Source: Trichinella spiralis
Taxonomy: Eukaryota; Nematoda; Enoplea; Trichinellida; Trichinellidae
NCBI GenBank assembly: GCA_000181795.3
Contig: CM012955.1
Span: forward strand, 10,047,252-10,111,251
Length of the DNA: 64,000 nucleotides
Direction of reading: 5' to 3'
A model generated the notes under the pieces. That model was not told the DNA's origin and searched no databases. It saw nothing but the letters and a program-made list of their open reading frames with translations. Made by a program: the position numbers and the translations under genes. Positions 1 through 12,616 of this stretch are shown here, one piece after another (position 1 is the first letter of the stretch; each line of letters begins with the position of its first letter).

Positions 1-203
1 TTCCGAATATTAAATACAAATGAGCAACGACGATGATAACAATGCAAATAAATATAATAAAATAAAGAAATTACTCTTTCTGTTCGGCGCCAATTTCAAA
101 TCGTCTGAAACACAGTTACTACTATCAATATAATGTATAATAATAATAAGGCGAAAAGCAGTCGATGATTATTTGTCGCACGATGTTGAAGTGCCACGCT
201 TAC

Positions 204-3200
204 CTGGTGGGTGATTTGCCTTGCTCGACGCTCTTTTTCAAATGCACCAATGATTCGACAAACTGTTCGCCCATTTCGATCAAATCGCGAGTTGTAATCT
301 GATGTCCCTGGAAAAAGAAAATAGTTTCATCATTTGCAAAATCAGTAAGTTGAATAAATTTATCGAAATCAGTATACGCTCATCACCTTGTAACCACCAG
401 TGTCAAATCCAGCATAGGAAGCTTCAAGTGTGTAAGCTCGGCTGATGCCAGTATCACGCCAAATTGCCACACGAGCTGATCCTTCTTTGTTCTTTTTAAT
501 AGTAAAAGCGCAATATTTCAGTTCAAATGCTGTTGATGTTTCGTCCAAAATTTCGGGAAATTGCTGAAAAGGATAAAAAAGGATCATTTTTCAAAAGACG
601 AATTTAAATGAAACGAAACAAATTTACATAATCCATTAACGAACGAACATACTGACTTACATAAAATTCGAATCCATGCTTTTGCAAACGGTCACCAGTG
701 TACCAGGATAAGTTTGGATTGTTGCCATAGAGGAAAACGTTCATTTTCCTAGAGTGACCGTGAAAATCACAGTACACCTAAAGAAAATGAAAAAAAAATC
801 AAAAACATTTTATTTGGTTTTGAAAATTTAACAAAACAAATTTTACAAAAGGAGTTCGACCAATTCGATGCAAGTAGGATATCAGATTTTTCGTATGATA
901 TATGGAAGGATACATGGATCGTTCAGGGGCTACCCATTGGCGATTCAAATCCTTGCCGGCCAGAGAGCAACGGTGATTGCCATTGATGACACCGTCGACG
1001 TTAAGCATCGGTATGAGCTTGAAAATGAATTTCGATCGAGCCAGCTTAGCGAAAGGATGATCGCTGATAAGATAGTTTATCATTCCTGAAATGAAAAGAC
1101 AACGAAATTAAAAATTGCTAAATTAACACTGGTATATATGTAGTATATAATACCATGCATCATCCAGCTCGAGTTCGATTCGCCTGGATGAATACGCGCA
1201 GAGAGTACAACAATGTCTCGTGATTTCAGTTGAATACGATCACCCAATTCAGTAACTGTTACCAAAATGACCGGATTGCCGGACAAAGTGTGGCACATCA
1301 CATCCGTTCTGAAGTGGATATCTTTTTTCAACGACAAAAGTTGATTCGTTTTCACCAAATGTGTCTAAAAATATACAAAAAAAAAACAATTAAAAATTTT
1401 CACACCAAGGTCTGTTCACATATATGTATGTATTCATTTTTTCCACTGTGTTCAAAAATTCACACCTTCAACATTGTATACGTGTACGGATAGTGGTAGG
1501 CGAAATAGCAAATGTCGTATCGATGGCGAAAGTGAACATTGAACGAAGCTGTGTAATAAGAAGTAATCGTTTCAGAAGATTTGGCAGCTGCAGAGCTTGA
1601 CCCTCGCGAGTAAAAATTCCTATAATAAACACAATTGCCTCCAATTCGTACCCAACCAGGACGACCAAGCAGTGCTTCCGTGACTGAAAATACCAACGGC
1701 TGCATGCCTAACAAATAAAAAAAAAAGAAACATAAAATTCATCTGTTTATTCATCTATCTAATAAATATCTAATAAATTCCAATAAATCTAATAAAATAC
1801 CTGAATTGTACAAAGAGCGAGTTTTCACGCAGTTGATGATGTTCAATGTGTAGCTGATTTCAGTCAGCATGTTCGACACTTGAAAATAATACGTGTGATA
1901 GTATTCATTCATTTGATTGGTATCCGGAGTTAAGATCAGATCATATTCATACGGACCAACCTGAAAAAATAAAATATTTAATATTAAAATAAATTTCAAA
2001 ATAAAGCACGGAAAAAAGAAGAAGAAGAAAAAGAAGATAATAATGCTTGCTTGCCTGAATCACTTTGCGTAAATTGCCACCTTCGAAACGCGATTCAAAT
2101 TGCAAAGAAGTAGTATCAGAATTCGACCTGCCAAGTCTGAAATTATTTATTTATTAAAAAAATACAAAAAAAAGGTGTGTGCATGTACAAATGATAGATA
2201 AATAGATATGAATGAAATTTTATCTCACTTTACAATATCATTGTTAAGTATAAATCTTGAAGTATTATAAGTTCGACGAGTAGCCACCAATTGATCAAGA
2301 TCATAAACTACTTTGGGAATGTAATCTTTATTCGACTCTAAACGTTCAAGCAAATGACCAACCATGTTCCTACAAACAATTAATAATCAAACAAGCCGAT
2401 TTGATTATCAAGATGAAGATTATCATCATTACAGCAGTGCGTTTGGATAGCATTTCAACTTTTGTTGGGGCAAATTGGGATAACAGCCGTGCATATCTGG
2501 ATAACCGAGACTTTCGAACGGTATCACCGAACGAGTGGATACTGCTTGACAACAGTAGTCGATCCAGTGGTACCAGGTCGGCAAGCCTGACTGTGATTTT
2601 TCCAACAACTGCTCGGTAATCGAGCGATGCTTGCCGCTGAGTCGAATTTCACGCAAACTGGAGATACTTCTGCGACGCTGGCGTTGGTTAATTTCCAGCA
2701 TAAAGTTTTCCAAATCGGCCATTTCGACCAACATGTCGTCGGTTTGCTTGGCCGACACCTTACCGAAAGTGCCGTCTTTGGAAAGCAAAGTGCCGTAATC
2801 CAATTCACGGGTCAGGAAACGATACCAGTGGGTCTCTTTTTGGAATATGCGTAATGGAATCGGAGGCTTTTCACTTTGCGATGCACGACTCATCGCCTCA
2901 TCATCAGTCTGAGTTAGAAATGTTTCAGGAAAAATACAAAAAGAAACATCATTCAGAAAGGCAATCAAACAACTCGGACACTAATCTCGGCACTCCAGTT
3001 AAATTTTACCTATTACAGAAACGGTTCACCGGCTTCGGTAATAATACTGGATATTCTTAAAGCATATCAATCTAGAATGCTTGCAATAAATCACCGAAAG
3101 ACCGCTGAAGTCATTTTCTTCAACAACATCATATAATCAATGCCACAACAACAGTCGAACGGGAGGACAATAGCGGAGAGTGTGAGAGTTAGAGAGAGAG

Positions 3201-5697
3201 AGAGAGAAAGAGAAAAAGACAGAGAGAAAGGGAAGGAGGAAAGAGAGAATGAGAGAAATAGAGATGTAATAACAGCAACAATGACAAAAATGAACGCAAA
3301 TGAAAAAGAATATGCAGCATGCCATGAATATCTAAACGCAAGATACATAAAATAATTCCACTTACATCAGTCAAAAAGCCAGCCGCTACAGATATATCAT
3401 CTTCAGAATCTAGGCGTTGTTCAATCGATCAGTCACAGTGGAAATGAACTGAAAAATGTGGACAAATTTCTACTTACCACTAACTGCTTCAGGTGGATCT
3501 GGAGTCGAGTGTTGAATTTCAACAATCGACACGTCGACCGGATATTTCATATTGTCAATTGGCAACGGTCGCATCGGCAAACATCGTATGCACAACGAAC
3601 TGATCGAATGGTACATGTGACTGCAAAGAGGACTCGACGCTTCCGACTCATCAAATGATCGAATCAAATCTCTGAATATTTCCAAACCATTGCAGGCAAC
3701 CAAATTCTGTCTGCCAGATACTGGAGAATAAAATTTTAAAAATCATGATGATGATGATGATGATGATGAATCAAACCAACAATTGCTTACTAGTTGAAGT
3801 CAACAAACGCAAAGTGCCCAACGCAGCGTTGCAATTAATCTGCGAAATATTATCATCTTTGCCGAAAAATGCTCGAAACAATTCCAACACGGACGGAATA
3901 ATACCCTGCGAAACTAACGCTTTGCGAGTTTTTTCTAAACATTTCGAAATTTTGTTCCCCGGATAGCAGTCGGTATAGGAAAGGAAAGAAATTAAAAATT
4001 TTCCCACTAACTTGGTTTAGCCATCAAAAACAACAATTCGGCGTATTTTCGGATCACAGACGGCGTTGTTTTTTCGCATTCTGCAAAAACTTTCTTCAAA
4101 AATGGCACCATCATCTCATTTTTCACCAAAGCCGACGCGTTTTGGCCTTAAAAAAGAAACAGTCCATAAAATCAAATATACATAACATACGGTTGAGCAT
4201 GGACGAAAATTATCCTAACCAGAACGACAAGCAAACGTCAAAAAGTCCAACAAACTCTCAGTAAGCGGATACTGAGCAGTATTGCACATTACATTGATGC
4301 ATATGTCCAACAGACCCACAAAACGAACTTTCATGAAAAATCTTCCATCTGAAAAATGTTCAACATTTCATTTTTTTATTGGAAAAATTTCAATTTGTTG
4401 AAAATCGAAATACCAACGCTGCCGACAATCTGGATAACTGGAATCAACGCTTGTATAACGTCGATCATCTCGTCGGTTTGGTCGAATTTTCGCAAAAACC
4501 AACGCAAACATTTGCATAAAAATGATACGCCGTTCAATTTAGCCATCAATTGTAGGCGACTTTTTGGATCTACAATTATACACATATCACTTGATTTGAT
4601 CAAATAATGAAAATTGAAGTTTCTTAGGACTAACCAGCGGACGGACGACTGATAAATTGTTGCAAAATCTTCGTAAACCAAACGATCGCTTCTGAATTTC
4701 GGCAGTGCTGAAATTCAGAAATTTCACCCAATAATAATAATAATACAGTTACACATTGCCAAATTAAAGTGAAGAAAAATATTCTATTAATATCATAAAA
4801 TTGGATCATTTTTTTAATGTTAAAATATAATAATAATAATAATGCTCAATCAAACTAACCTATTCTTCAATCATCGATGCTTATCCTGCTGCTCAATGAA
4901 ACAATATATTATTTAATCTGAGCTCATTTTATCATCACCTGAACAGACAGCTTCTTGTTAATGGGATTATTTTAAAATTCTTCTCTTTTTTAAAAATACA
5001 CTTTCAGAGAAATGTGAAGAAATTGTATAACAAAAAAATAATTGAAAAAAATAACTATATATATAAAACAGTGTTCATCTGTTTCAACCACGAACATTGA
5101 TGATTCTGCATGTTTAAGGTTGAAAACTAGCCATTTGGCATTTTTGTTTGCTTCTACTGATCGTCATTTGTTAGCACTGATTGTCTATTTAGCGTGGAAT
5201 TAATTGACCGAAAGTGAGCTCCGGAATGCAATCAAAAACGTTGTAGCATTTACATTTCAGCGCAACTGGTCTCGTTGGAAAAACACTCGAACAAAATAGC
5301 AATACAATAAATAGAAACAAACAAACAAAACAAAATAGAAGAAAACAAAAACAAGTTAAACTTCTTGGGCAATTTGAAAAGTTTGTCAAAAGAAAATCAT
5401 CTTACGGTCAGCAGTAAAGTAATGATGTTCAAGTACAGTTGCTACGAAAGGTACAGAACAAGAAAGAAAAAAAAAGAAACACATGCATACCTCAAAGCAG
5501 AGTAAAAAATTCAGTAACAAAGTTTCGTCGATGTTTTCAAAATTATCCCAGAGTTCTTGGACCGATTTGTCACTAGCATCAACGCTGCATTTGGTGTGCA
5601 ACTGTCTTGCCAGATGGCTCCACTCTTCCGCATCCTTATTCACGCCCATCGTATGCTGCTGGCACAGCTTACGACACAACTCCACCGCGTTTGCCAT
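204..5697 (-). CDS. AGTPBP1: Cytosolic carboxypeptidase 1-like tubulin deglutamylase (3' end off window)
   Basis: M14-family metallocarboxypeptidase (CCP1/Nna1) that trims glutamates from tubulin tails. Exons I can place (minus strand): 5491-5697, 4635-4707, 4414-4569, 4220-4348, 4012-4146, 3791-3934, 3478-3720, 3366-3409, 2433-2908, 2229-2369, 2055-2136, 1801-1960, 1466-1707, 1154-1364, 847-1085, 661-777, 387-563, 204-307; a donor at 203 shows at least one more exon to the left. The first ~430 residues are helical ARM-like repeats; then comes the CCP-specific N-domain (FESRFEGGNLRK, PLVFSVTEALLGRPGW, YFAYHYPYTY). Zinc and catalytic residues are all visible: HPGE (in ARIHPGESNSSW), the later His in DFHGHSRK, and the catalytic Glu in YTLEASY. 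The intron after exon 2055-2136 has a GC donor (CAG^GCAAGC). The start is provisional: ATG 5697 lies in an exon that could begin at 5746 and have an upstream partner, and the long splice 5491 to 4707 rests on phase and the sense of the joined helix. Confidence 0.9.
2053..2054 (-). other. GC splice donor in the carboxypeptidase gene
   Basis: The exon coding FESRFEGGNLRKVIQ ends at 2055 and is followed by GCAAGC rather than GT. The next exon (start 1960, after TTTTTTCAG) continues the conserved family sequence as VGPYEYDLIL in frame. The surrounding donor match (CAG|GCAAGC) is the usual context of GC-AG introns. Confidence 0.8.
3177..3262. repeat. GA-rich simple repeat
   Basis: Purine tract of GAGA units with scattered interruptions, lying inside the intron 2909-3365 of the carboxypeptidase gene. 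It creates open frames on both strands that carry no protein signal. Confidence 0.9.
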
Positions 5698-5744
5698 AAT
5701 TATATCGTTCACTGGTGACCGACTTGTGTAGGAATGAAAATCAA

Positions 5745-5814
5745 CTCTGCAATGAGAATTTTTATAACACTTTAAAACAAAATGATGAATCAGAAGATAG
5801 ACAATCGATAAAGT

Positions 5815-5852
<38 letters not shown>

Positions 5853-5922
5853 CTCTACAATTTGAATTTTTAAAACACTTTACAACAAAATAATGAATCA
5901 CAAGATAGACAATCGATAAAGT

Positions 5923-5961
<39 letters not shown>
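5745..5961. repeat. Tandem duplication of about 110 bp, each copy ending in a (CA)n tract
   Basis: Two near-identical segments, about 5745-5850 and 5851-5961, each contain a stretch reading gatagacaatcgataaagtg followed by a CA microsatellite (5815-5850 and 5924-5961). Differences between copies are a few substitutions. The pair sits just upstream of the first recognised carboxypeptidase exon. Confidence 0.85.
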
Positions 5962-5973
<12 letters not shown>

Positions 5974-8489
5974 GTACAGCATGTATAGTTTAAATGAAAG
6001 CAGTCGTCAAACAGAAATGTCCGTGAAAATGAATACTAAAAAGCTGAACAGGAAGTAGACGCCGACAGCGAAAAGTACACGGAAATTGCATCGACAAACA
6101 ATCATCCAATAACACGGCTTATCAAAATGCCAAACTGGTTTTAAAACTTTAAAAAATGCTAATCTGATCTGTGATGCAGTAATTTGAAAAACATTTTTAA
6201 AAATTAGTATATATATCGCCCAGCTTCCGCAGTATCCATTTCCTAGTAAAAAAATAAGAGGAAAAAAAAACAGACGTCATTTGTCGCTAAAACGATCAAC
6301 ATTTGAAAAAGTAATTTCAAAGAAATACGTCAAACATTGTCCGAATATAATTTTGAAAAAGAAAAAAAGAAAAATACGTATATTTGTGTGTTGAATGAAA
6401 GTTCGTATTCATCAGCGCAGTTCATACTGATGAAATTGATACGAACATTAAAAATGCAAAATAAGTTTCAAATTGACCACCTTACTACTACTCTTGTGCA
6501 TGATCAGAATTGTAAATTATTTCAAAATTCAATTGAAATAATTGATCAATTTGAATGGAATAAAAATATTAAAGATGAAAAAAATAACGCTATTAAAAGA
6601 ACAGAAAGCACGGAAACGAACCCGTCCGACCGTTGACAATGGCAGCGATACCGAAATGAAACTGGTTAATTAAAATCTACGGTACAAAAAGCACAAGACG
6701 CTTGGAAACCTGTCCTTACCCCCCCCCCCACTCCCGTCAGGGCAACAGCAAAAATACTGATGAAACTGGACAACAAGCAAATCCAGAAATGTATAATCAA
6801 GTGAGAAGCGGAAGAAGAGGCTATTATGATTTATAAATTTATGCATTTCTTTTCGCCAAAGTAGAAATACACTATAGTAGTTCCCCGAGCGAAATTGCTT
6901 ACGTCACAGATGACCAAGAAGAAGAAGAAGAAGAAGAAGTAATCGGTCGAAGCCTGAAGCATCATTAAGCTACTATGTAAAATGGAAACAAACAAATTTA
7001 CAACAATTTTAGTAGTGTTTCAGTAATTATTATTAATTATTTCAAATATAGTTTAACATCAATAATTGACATGATGACACAAACGTGCATCGCTCTATCG
7101 AGAAAGAGAAAGATACATAAGCATTTTGCAATATTTATGCATAAAAGTAAAAAATAAATGTTATACATTGAGAAAAAGTGATTTATAAAAATCACGTCTC
7201 AAGAAAATGTAAAAATACGATGACCCAAATGACGAACATGTCTCTAAGAATGGATAAGAATCGTACGACTGTGACGCCGCCATATTGATAAAAACAAACT
7301 GCTATTCAAACTAGATACCTTCACTTACCAGTACATAAATGAATGCTCAGCAGCACCGTTTACCGTAACGAACAGCTCTTCAATAAACAATAAACGCTAC
7401 CATTTCCCCCCTCACCCCACTTTTATACAAAATCAAATGTTTCAAATAACGTGATTAACAACAAGAAAATTAAACACCAGAACATATTGTTCCATGTGTA
7501 TGGTATTGAATTGAAAAAAGTTTGCATATGAATAAAATAACCGTTAATGAAATTTTGAAATTGAACTTCGTCGTTTTCATTCTATAAAATAAACCGCCAA
7601 AATATAAATGGAATAGAACGGCACAATTTGACCAAGTTTTTGGAAATTTAATTTCGAATAAATTGGGACATTTTCATCTTGTCCAAGTTGGTCATTGATG
7701 AATTCACCAAAAACTGGCGTCGATCGACGACATCTGGATCAAAAATGGAAAATTGTTACTGACGAAAGAAAAAAACTCCTGAACATCCAATACTGTGCAA
7801 TACTGTAATGGGAATCCTCGAATTTTAAACTGTTCTTCTTCTTCTTCTTCTTGGATCAGTTGTCCAGTTGACACGACCAACTGACAATGTGGTCAACATT
7901 GCACTGTCTGTGCATTGTTTTCCAATGTGACGATCAACTTGGTATAGATTTCAAAAAGAAAAAACTGAACTTTTACTGTGAAATGATGATGATGAACAGT
8001 GGCGGACTGGGATCAAGGGATAAAAGAAAAATTTGCACGCGTTCTGCTTCAAAAGTGGACGAAATATTGCTGCTGTTTGGGGTGGAAAAAGTTGTTCATC
8101 AACCGATTTGATGATGTCGACAAAATTTAAATATAACAAAATCAACGTTAAGAATAGAATAGAATAGAATAGAATGGAAGAGAAGAAAAAAACAACTAAA
8201 CCACGAACAAAAAGCAAAAAAAAAATGTGAAAATATATTCTATCAAGCTGGCAATTGAGATTGATGAGTAACGTAAGAAAAACGTTTCTTTTTTGTTGAT
8301 TTAAATAAAAATCACCTGCTGCACATGTATGTATGTGCGTATGGGTGTGTCGGTTGGTGGAGAAAGGAAAAGAGTTGCAGTGGATGATGGGGCTGTGAAA
8401 ATTGAAAAAATAAGCCGACCAGCGTGTGCGAAAGGCAATTTCAAAAGTACAATCGATATTTTGTTCAACTCTGTATATGTATATATTTG
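5962..8489. other. Mostly noncoding stretch with weak minus-strand exon-like blocks
   Basis: No recognisable gene. GAA/TTC triplet runs occur near 6920-6945 and 7830-7850, a poly-C run near 6720, and an AATAG pentamer run near 8155-8175. On the minus strand a short block near 7327-7383 (reading TVNGAAEHSFMYW) is framed by an acceptor and a GTAAGTG donor. A second open block at about 7650-7735 follows a CCAG acceptor in two competing frames. Neither could be joined into a supported model. Confidence 0.4.
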
Positions 8490-8670
8490 TCAGCCCTTTT
8501 TGCCGAATTGATTGATCGCCACAGCACCCGGCATTGTGGTGACGTATCCGCTGCTGCACCTTACACTGTGAAAAAGATCGATGCCAACTCGGCTTCCCAT
8601 AACCGCACCCGCGTATTCCCCAGCCCGTTGTCCATTCAAATATTGCACACATTGGACAGTCACGCAAAAT
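8490..8670 (-). CDS. Unidentified terminal exon, about 60 codons
   Basis: Between a good acceptor (TTCATTCAATAG, exon start 8670) and a TGA at 8490-8492 the minus strand encodes a block that reads like ordinary protein (includes GEYAGAVMGSRVGIDLFHS and GYVTTMPGAVAINQFGKKG). I do not recognise it. An exon ending at 8792 (donor CG^GTGAGC) would join in phase if read from ATG 8863 (short hydrophobic start, NYLLCHILIW), giving a predicted product of about 80 residues. That reading overlaps, in another frame, the terminal exon of the gene to the right, so one of the two assignments must be wrong or the exon is used in two ways. Confidence 0.4.
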
Positions 8671-8797
8671 CTATTGAATGAAAATACGAAGAAATAAATA
8701 AATAATTTATATTTCTATATTGTTTGTTCGACATAATGGAAAAGTGAAGAACAGCACATCATTTGTATAATATTTATCATCGGTTAGAGCTCACCGA

Positions 8798-10019
8798 TCA
8801 GACGGACGCCAAATTAGAATATGGCATAGTAAATAATTTCCGAATCCCATCCGAACCATCTATCTCGTCAACTATTGGATTTTGCCGTTTTTCTACAGCA
8901 CAGCAATTGATACAGCGTGGAAAGAATAATTGAAAACTGAAATACCGAAAAAAAAGCGTAACAAATTTCAAAAATTGTGTCGAACTGCTTTTACGCAACG
9001 CATCAACATCAAGCATGTGAAGTTGGACTGAAACTGAACATTTCCAAAAGCAGATAAAACAATACCGAAAAAGGATGATTTGTAAAATTCGGATTAAAGG
9101 GATAAAATTGATGCAACCAAGCGAACGATTAATTTCATCACGAGTCAATTCTACGGGTTTCAAGGGAAAATTGAACAAAACATTGAACAACAGCACGGCG
9201 AAAAGTATTGCTTACGTTTGGATGATTGGATTTCAGTTCTGATCATAAAACTGCTCAACAACAACCACAACAACAACAACAACAAATTGGTCAATGGGCA
9301 GTGTCCCATAGCAATGATCATTGAATAGGCGAGAGTTTGAAAAAATTTATCATTATGCAACAAAATCATTCAATTCGCTGCTATTCACCACACATACACA
9401 CATAATGCCTACCTCGAACAAAATTAATACGGTAGTTTTTCGTTTTTGATCAAGAGGTACATTCATCTTATGATAGATAAATAAAAAAAAACAAACAAAT
9501 CAGTGCATTCTGTAGGATATGAATAAGTAAGTTGGCAGTATAAAATGTGTATTGGATTCGATGATTGGAAATTTCAAAAAAAAAAAAATTTCAATCCGAT
9601 CAACTTTAACAACTATATAATATATTCATTTGTTCAATTATGACAAACAGACGAACAATCAACGTCACCGACATGACATAGTTGTATTGAAATGTGAAAT
9701 AAGTCCATGCTGTTCGTTGATAGCCTAACTTTGATCACAAATATTAAAAATTTTATGAACTGTGAACAAAAAAATAAAAAAACATTAATAAGCATGAATG
9801 AAGAACAACAAAGTTGCATTTTTTTCAGTGAAATCATTGTCATTGATCAATTGATATGACTAACCGGCGTGTAGAATGTTGGTCATAATTTCAATTGCCC
9901 GTTTGAAGGGAATAATTTGCAGCTGTGTGACAAATGAACATTAATGCAAAACTGTCTCTCAGTAGGATGATATGTAATTGTTTGACGAAAATTACGTCCG
10001 AGGCCATCAAACGATCCGG
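8798..10019 (-). CDS. Unidentified spliced gene, 3' portion
   Basis: Short exons on the minus strand with matching phases: 9118-9150, 8995-9033 and terminal 8798-8892, joined to an exon ending at 9216 with donor GTAAGC. Their joined product includes QLTRDEINRSL, VSVQLHMLDVDAL and QKRQNPIVDEIDGSDG and stops at TGA 8798. Farther upstream, exons 9996-10019, 9865-9922 and 9669-9709 also join in phase (PDRLMASD, LQIIPFKRAIEIMTNILHA, WTYFTFQYNYVMS). Whether the two groups are one gene is not settled: no phase-compatible acceptor was found between 9640 and 9330. A further open block near 10510-10592 (FVQVPPFDLAKCTSVRIDDD) may be an earlier exon. I recognise no family. Confidence 0.45.
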
Positions 10020-10599
10020 CTGAAAAATATTCAATTCAACACTGACGATATTAATGAGCAAAGCACTTTGTTGTTCTTCGTATTTGGTTTCAATTTATAG
10101 ATGGCAAATTTTATTTATACACCAACCGAATTTCAAATATATACAACAACTGCAAATTTGATAATTTTAACAACTGTTTGCAATGGGCAGTTAGTTCAAG
10201 GTGAAAAATTTTCCACAATATGATGATTGGAATGGAAATATGCAAAAGGGTTGGTTAAATTTATGCTGTTTGAAAATTTTGTTCGGCAAACAACGTGACA
10301 ACTGCTCGCTCGAGCTGCAGCAAATCGACAATTTCCACTTTCAACTGCAGCAACTGTTCGAGTATATTTTCAAAAAAAAAATATCATAATTTTCTGAACA
10401 ACCATCATCATTCTTTTTTTTTTCGCATCCACTACAAACTATCGGTGTAATATTTTATCTTTTTCAAATGTAAAAAGTAACAAATTCAAAAATTGTGCAC
10501 AATTCAAAGTGCAATCGTCGTCAATTCGAACAGAAGTACACTTAGCCAAGTCGAACGGTGGAACTTGAACAAAATCGCGTTCATTCAATTTTGTCACAA

Positions 10600-12110
10600 A
10601 AAAAATTTGAAAAAAAATATGCTAATGTCTCACAGTTGCTAGTCAAAGTGAAAAGAGTAAAAATTTTCCCATTCTATTTTTGGTAATTATCAAACTACAA
10701 TCTACTGTAGAACTTGATTTTCATTTTTGTAGCTCACAAAAAATATCGATCGAATAAAATGAAATGAGGACGAAAAGGTGACCAAAAGAAAAAAAAATTT
10801 CGTAAAAAATCCACAAAATTATTAACAAAATTTAATTTATACTACGAAGAGTGTATTAATTTCGATTTTAAATTTCTTTGACTGCAGTATACAATTGAAT
10901 CCCAGGGGTTGAATTAGATAAAGAAGTTTTGATAAATGAAAGAAAATCAGAAAAAAAAATAATAAATGCAGAACAATAATGATCGATCGATCGTGTGTGT
11001 ATAGGTGTGGATGGATGGGTGATGAGAAGAATTTTTGCTGCTCGTATAGCATCTGAGCTTTTTGCTTTTTGTTTTTGCACAATTGAAAATATGTTTGTTC
11101 GTTTTTGCTTGTTGTTCAGTTTTCACGGACGCTCTGAATGAATGATGGATGAACTTTTGGAAATGGTTATAAAAATAAATAAAAGCGGACGTCTAGGCAA
11201 TCAATAACAGACAAAGTATCATCATCAATTTGAACATTTGCCCCGTTGTAAGTAGAGAAATTGAGCACTTGAGCAACACTCAACAGCAAGAAGGAAGAAG
11301 AAAAAAAAAAGAAATGCAAAATTAAAAATATTCAAATATATGTTTTCTATTTGAATTTATAAAATAAAATTTATTTGCAACGTGAACTGTTGCTTATCGA
11401 GCAAACCGCCCCATCCGGTTGTCCAAACGTTGCAGATAAGCAGTCGTAATAGAGAAAAAAAAAGACGAAGAAGAACAGGACAAACGACGGCTCGAAAAAT
11501 TTTGCAATATAGCAGCAGCGGGCTGTCAAAAGATGATTGTTGCGCTGTTGAAAAATGAAACTGAAGCCAGCGCTTGTTTTCTTCCACATCATTCACGTGT
11601 TCAAATAGGCATCTCTTTTCTCAGTGGTCGTCGTCGTCGTCGTCGACACTGTTTTTGGCAAATTTGCTCATTCCGAAATAATTTGAATACGGTGGCGATG
11701 GCCTCCGCCGGTGGTTGGCCATGTTCGTCTTTCTCTATTACAGAATAGCCAGCTATTTCGGCTTATTCCACAAGGTAAAAAGCAGCCAAAATTGTTCTGC
11801 CCAATTTCCAATTATCCAATTCCAACACTACCTACGATAAATTCGTCTCGTTGTTTATTTTCGGCTCCCGATACTGAGGTTGTCGGTGGAAAAAAATTCA
11901 CCCTCCAAAAGCGACAATTTGGTGGCAATTTTCGAAAATTTATCCAAATGGAAACGCCCACCGGTAAGTTTATATTCGAATTTTTTTTGCTAATTTGCAT
12001 GAATAAAATTAAAAAGAACAAACTTTTGTACAAGTTGTGTATTGTGCAGATTAAGTTGACCAAACACAAAACAAACACGAATATGATGTTCTGATATTAC
12101 AATGGATTAT
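10600..12110. other. Intergenic or intronic region with one plus-strand exon-like block
   Basis: A block ending at 11966 with a strong donor (CACCG^GTAAGT) is open in more than one plus frame, one reading SKSDNLVAIFENLSKWKRPP. An upstream short block ends at 11774 with donor GTAAAA after the pyrimidine-rich acceptor TTCTCTATTACAG near 11743. I could not settle the frame or find partners. A GTC triplet run lies near 11626-11645. Confidence 0.3.
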
Positions 12111-12260
12111 AGGAATTGTGCAGGAATGAAATAGTAGTTTGTTGTTTAGTGGATTTGCAAGTTCTGATAGTTGCAAAAGCAAATTTCCAACGTTCTCACA
12201 TAATGTAATTTGTGCATCATCAACTCGTTCTTGCAACAGAGCAAGTCGATTATTGCACAT
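12110..12260 (-). CDS. Possible first exon of a small helical protein (Med21-like?)
   Basis: From ATG 12260 the minus strand encodes MCNNRLALLQERVDDAQITL followed by a leucine-rich helix. The pattern (NRLxxLQ..VD...) resembles the N-terminus of Mediator subunit 21 (known start MADRLTQLQDAVN...), but no exon matching the rest of Med21 was found downstream. Low confidence; a chance open frame is possible. Confidence 0.25.
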
Positions 12261-12616
12261 GCGTGTCAGTTGTATTGTTAAATTTTGTTTGAAATTTTCG
12301 GGAAGAAAAATTCACTTTACATTCGTCAAAATTCAAAAGATGATATTTGAATTTCTTTTTTTTTTGAACTGAATTTAGTAAACCAAATTTGTCAGCAGGG
12401 GGAAGGGAGGGGGGATATTTTGGAAAAGCGACAAGTAAAAATAGCTACGCTGCTCAAATAAATCTGCCCGTTTGTCATCCAATGAAGATGTAGATTTTGT
12501 GTATAATTAGGCAACAGTGCTGCTAATTCTGCCCATTTGTAAGAACGTGTGATTTATTTAACGTTTCGAACAAACTGTTTTGCAATTGCGAAGAAGAAAT
12601 TTTTCAACCCTTCTCA

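Noticed and set aside
6920-7850. GAA run at 6920 and TTC run at 7830 as arms of an inverted repeat
   Set aside because: Only the simple triplets match; flanks differ, so no element is supported.
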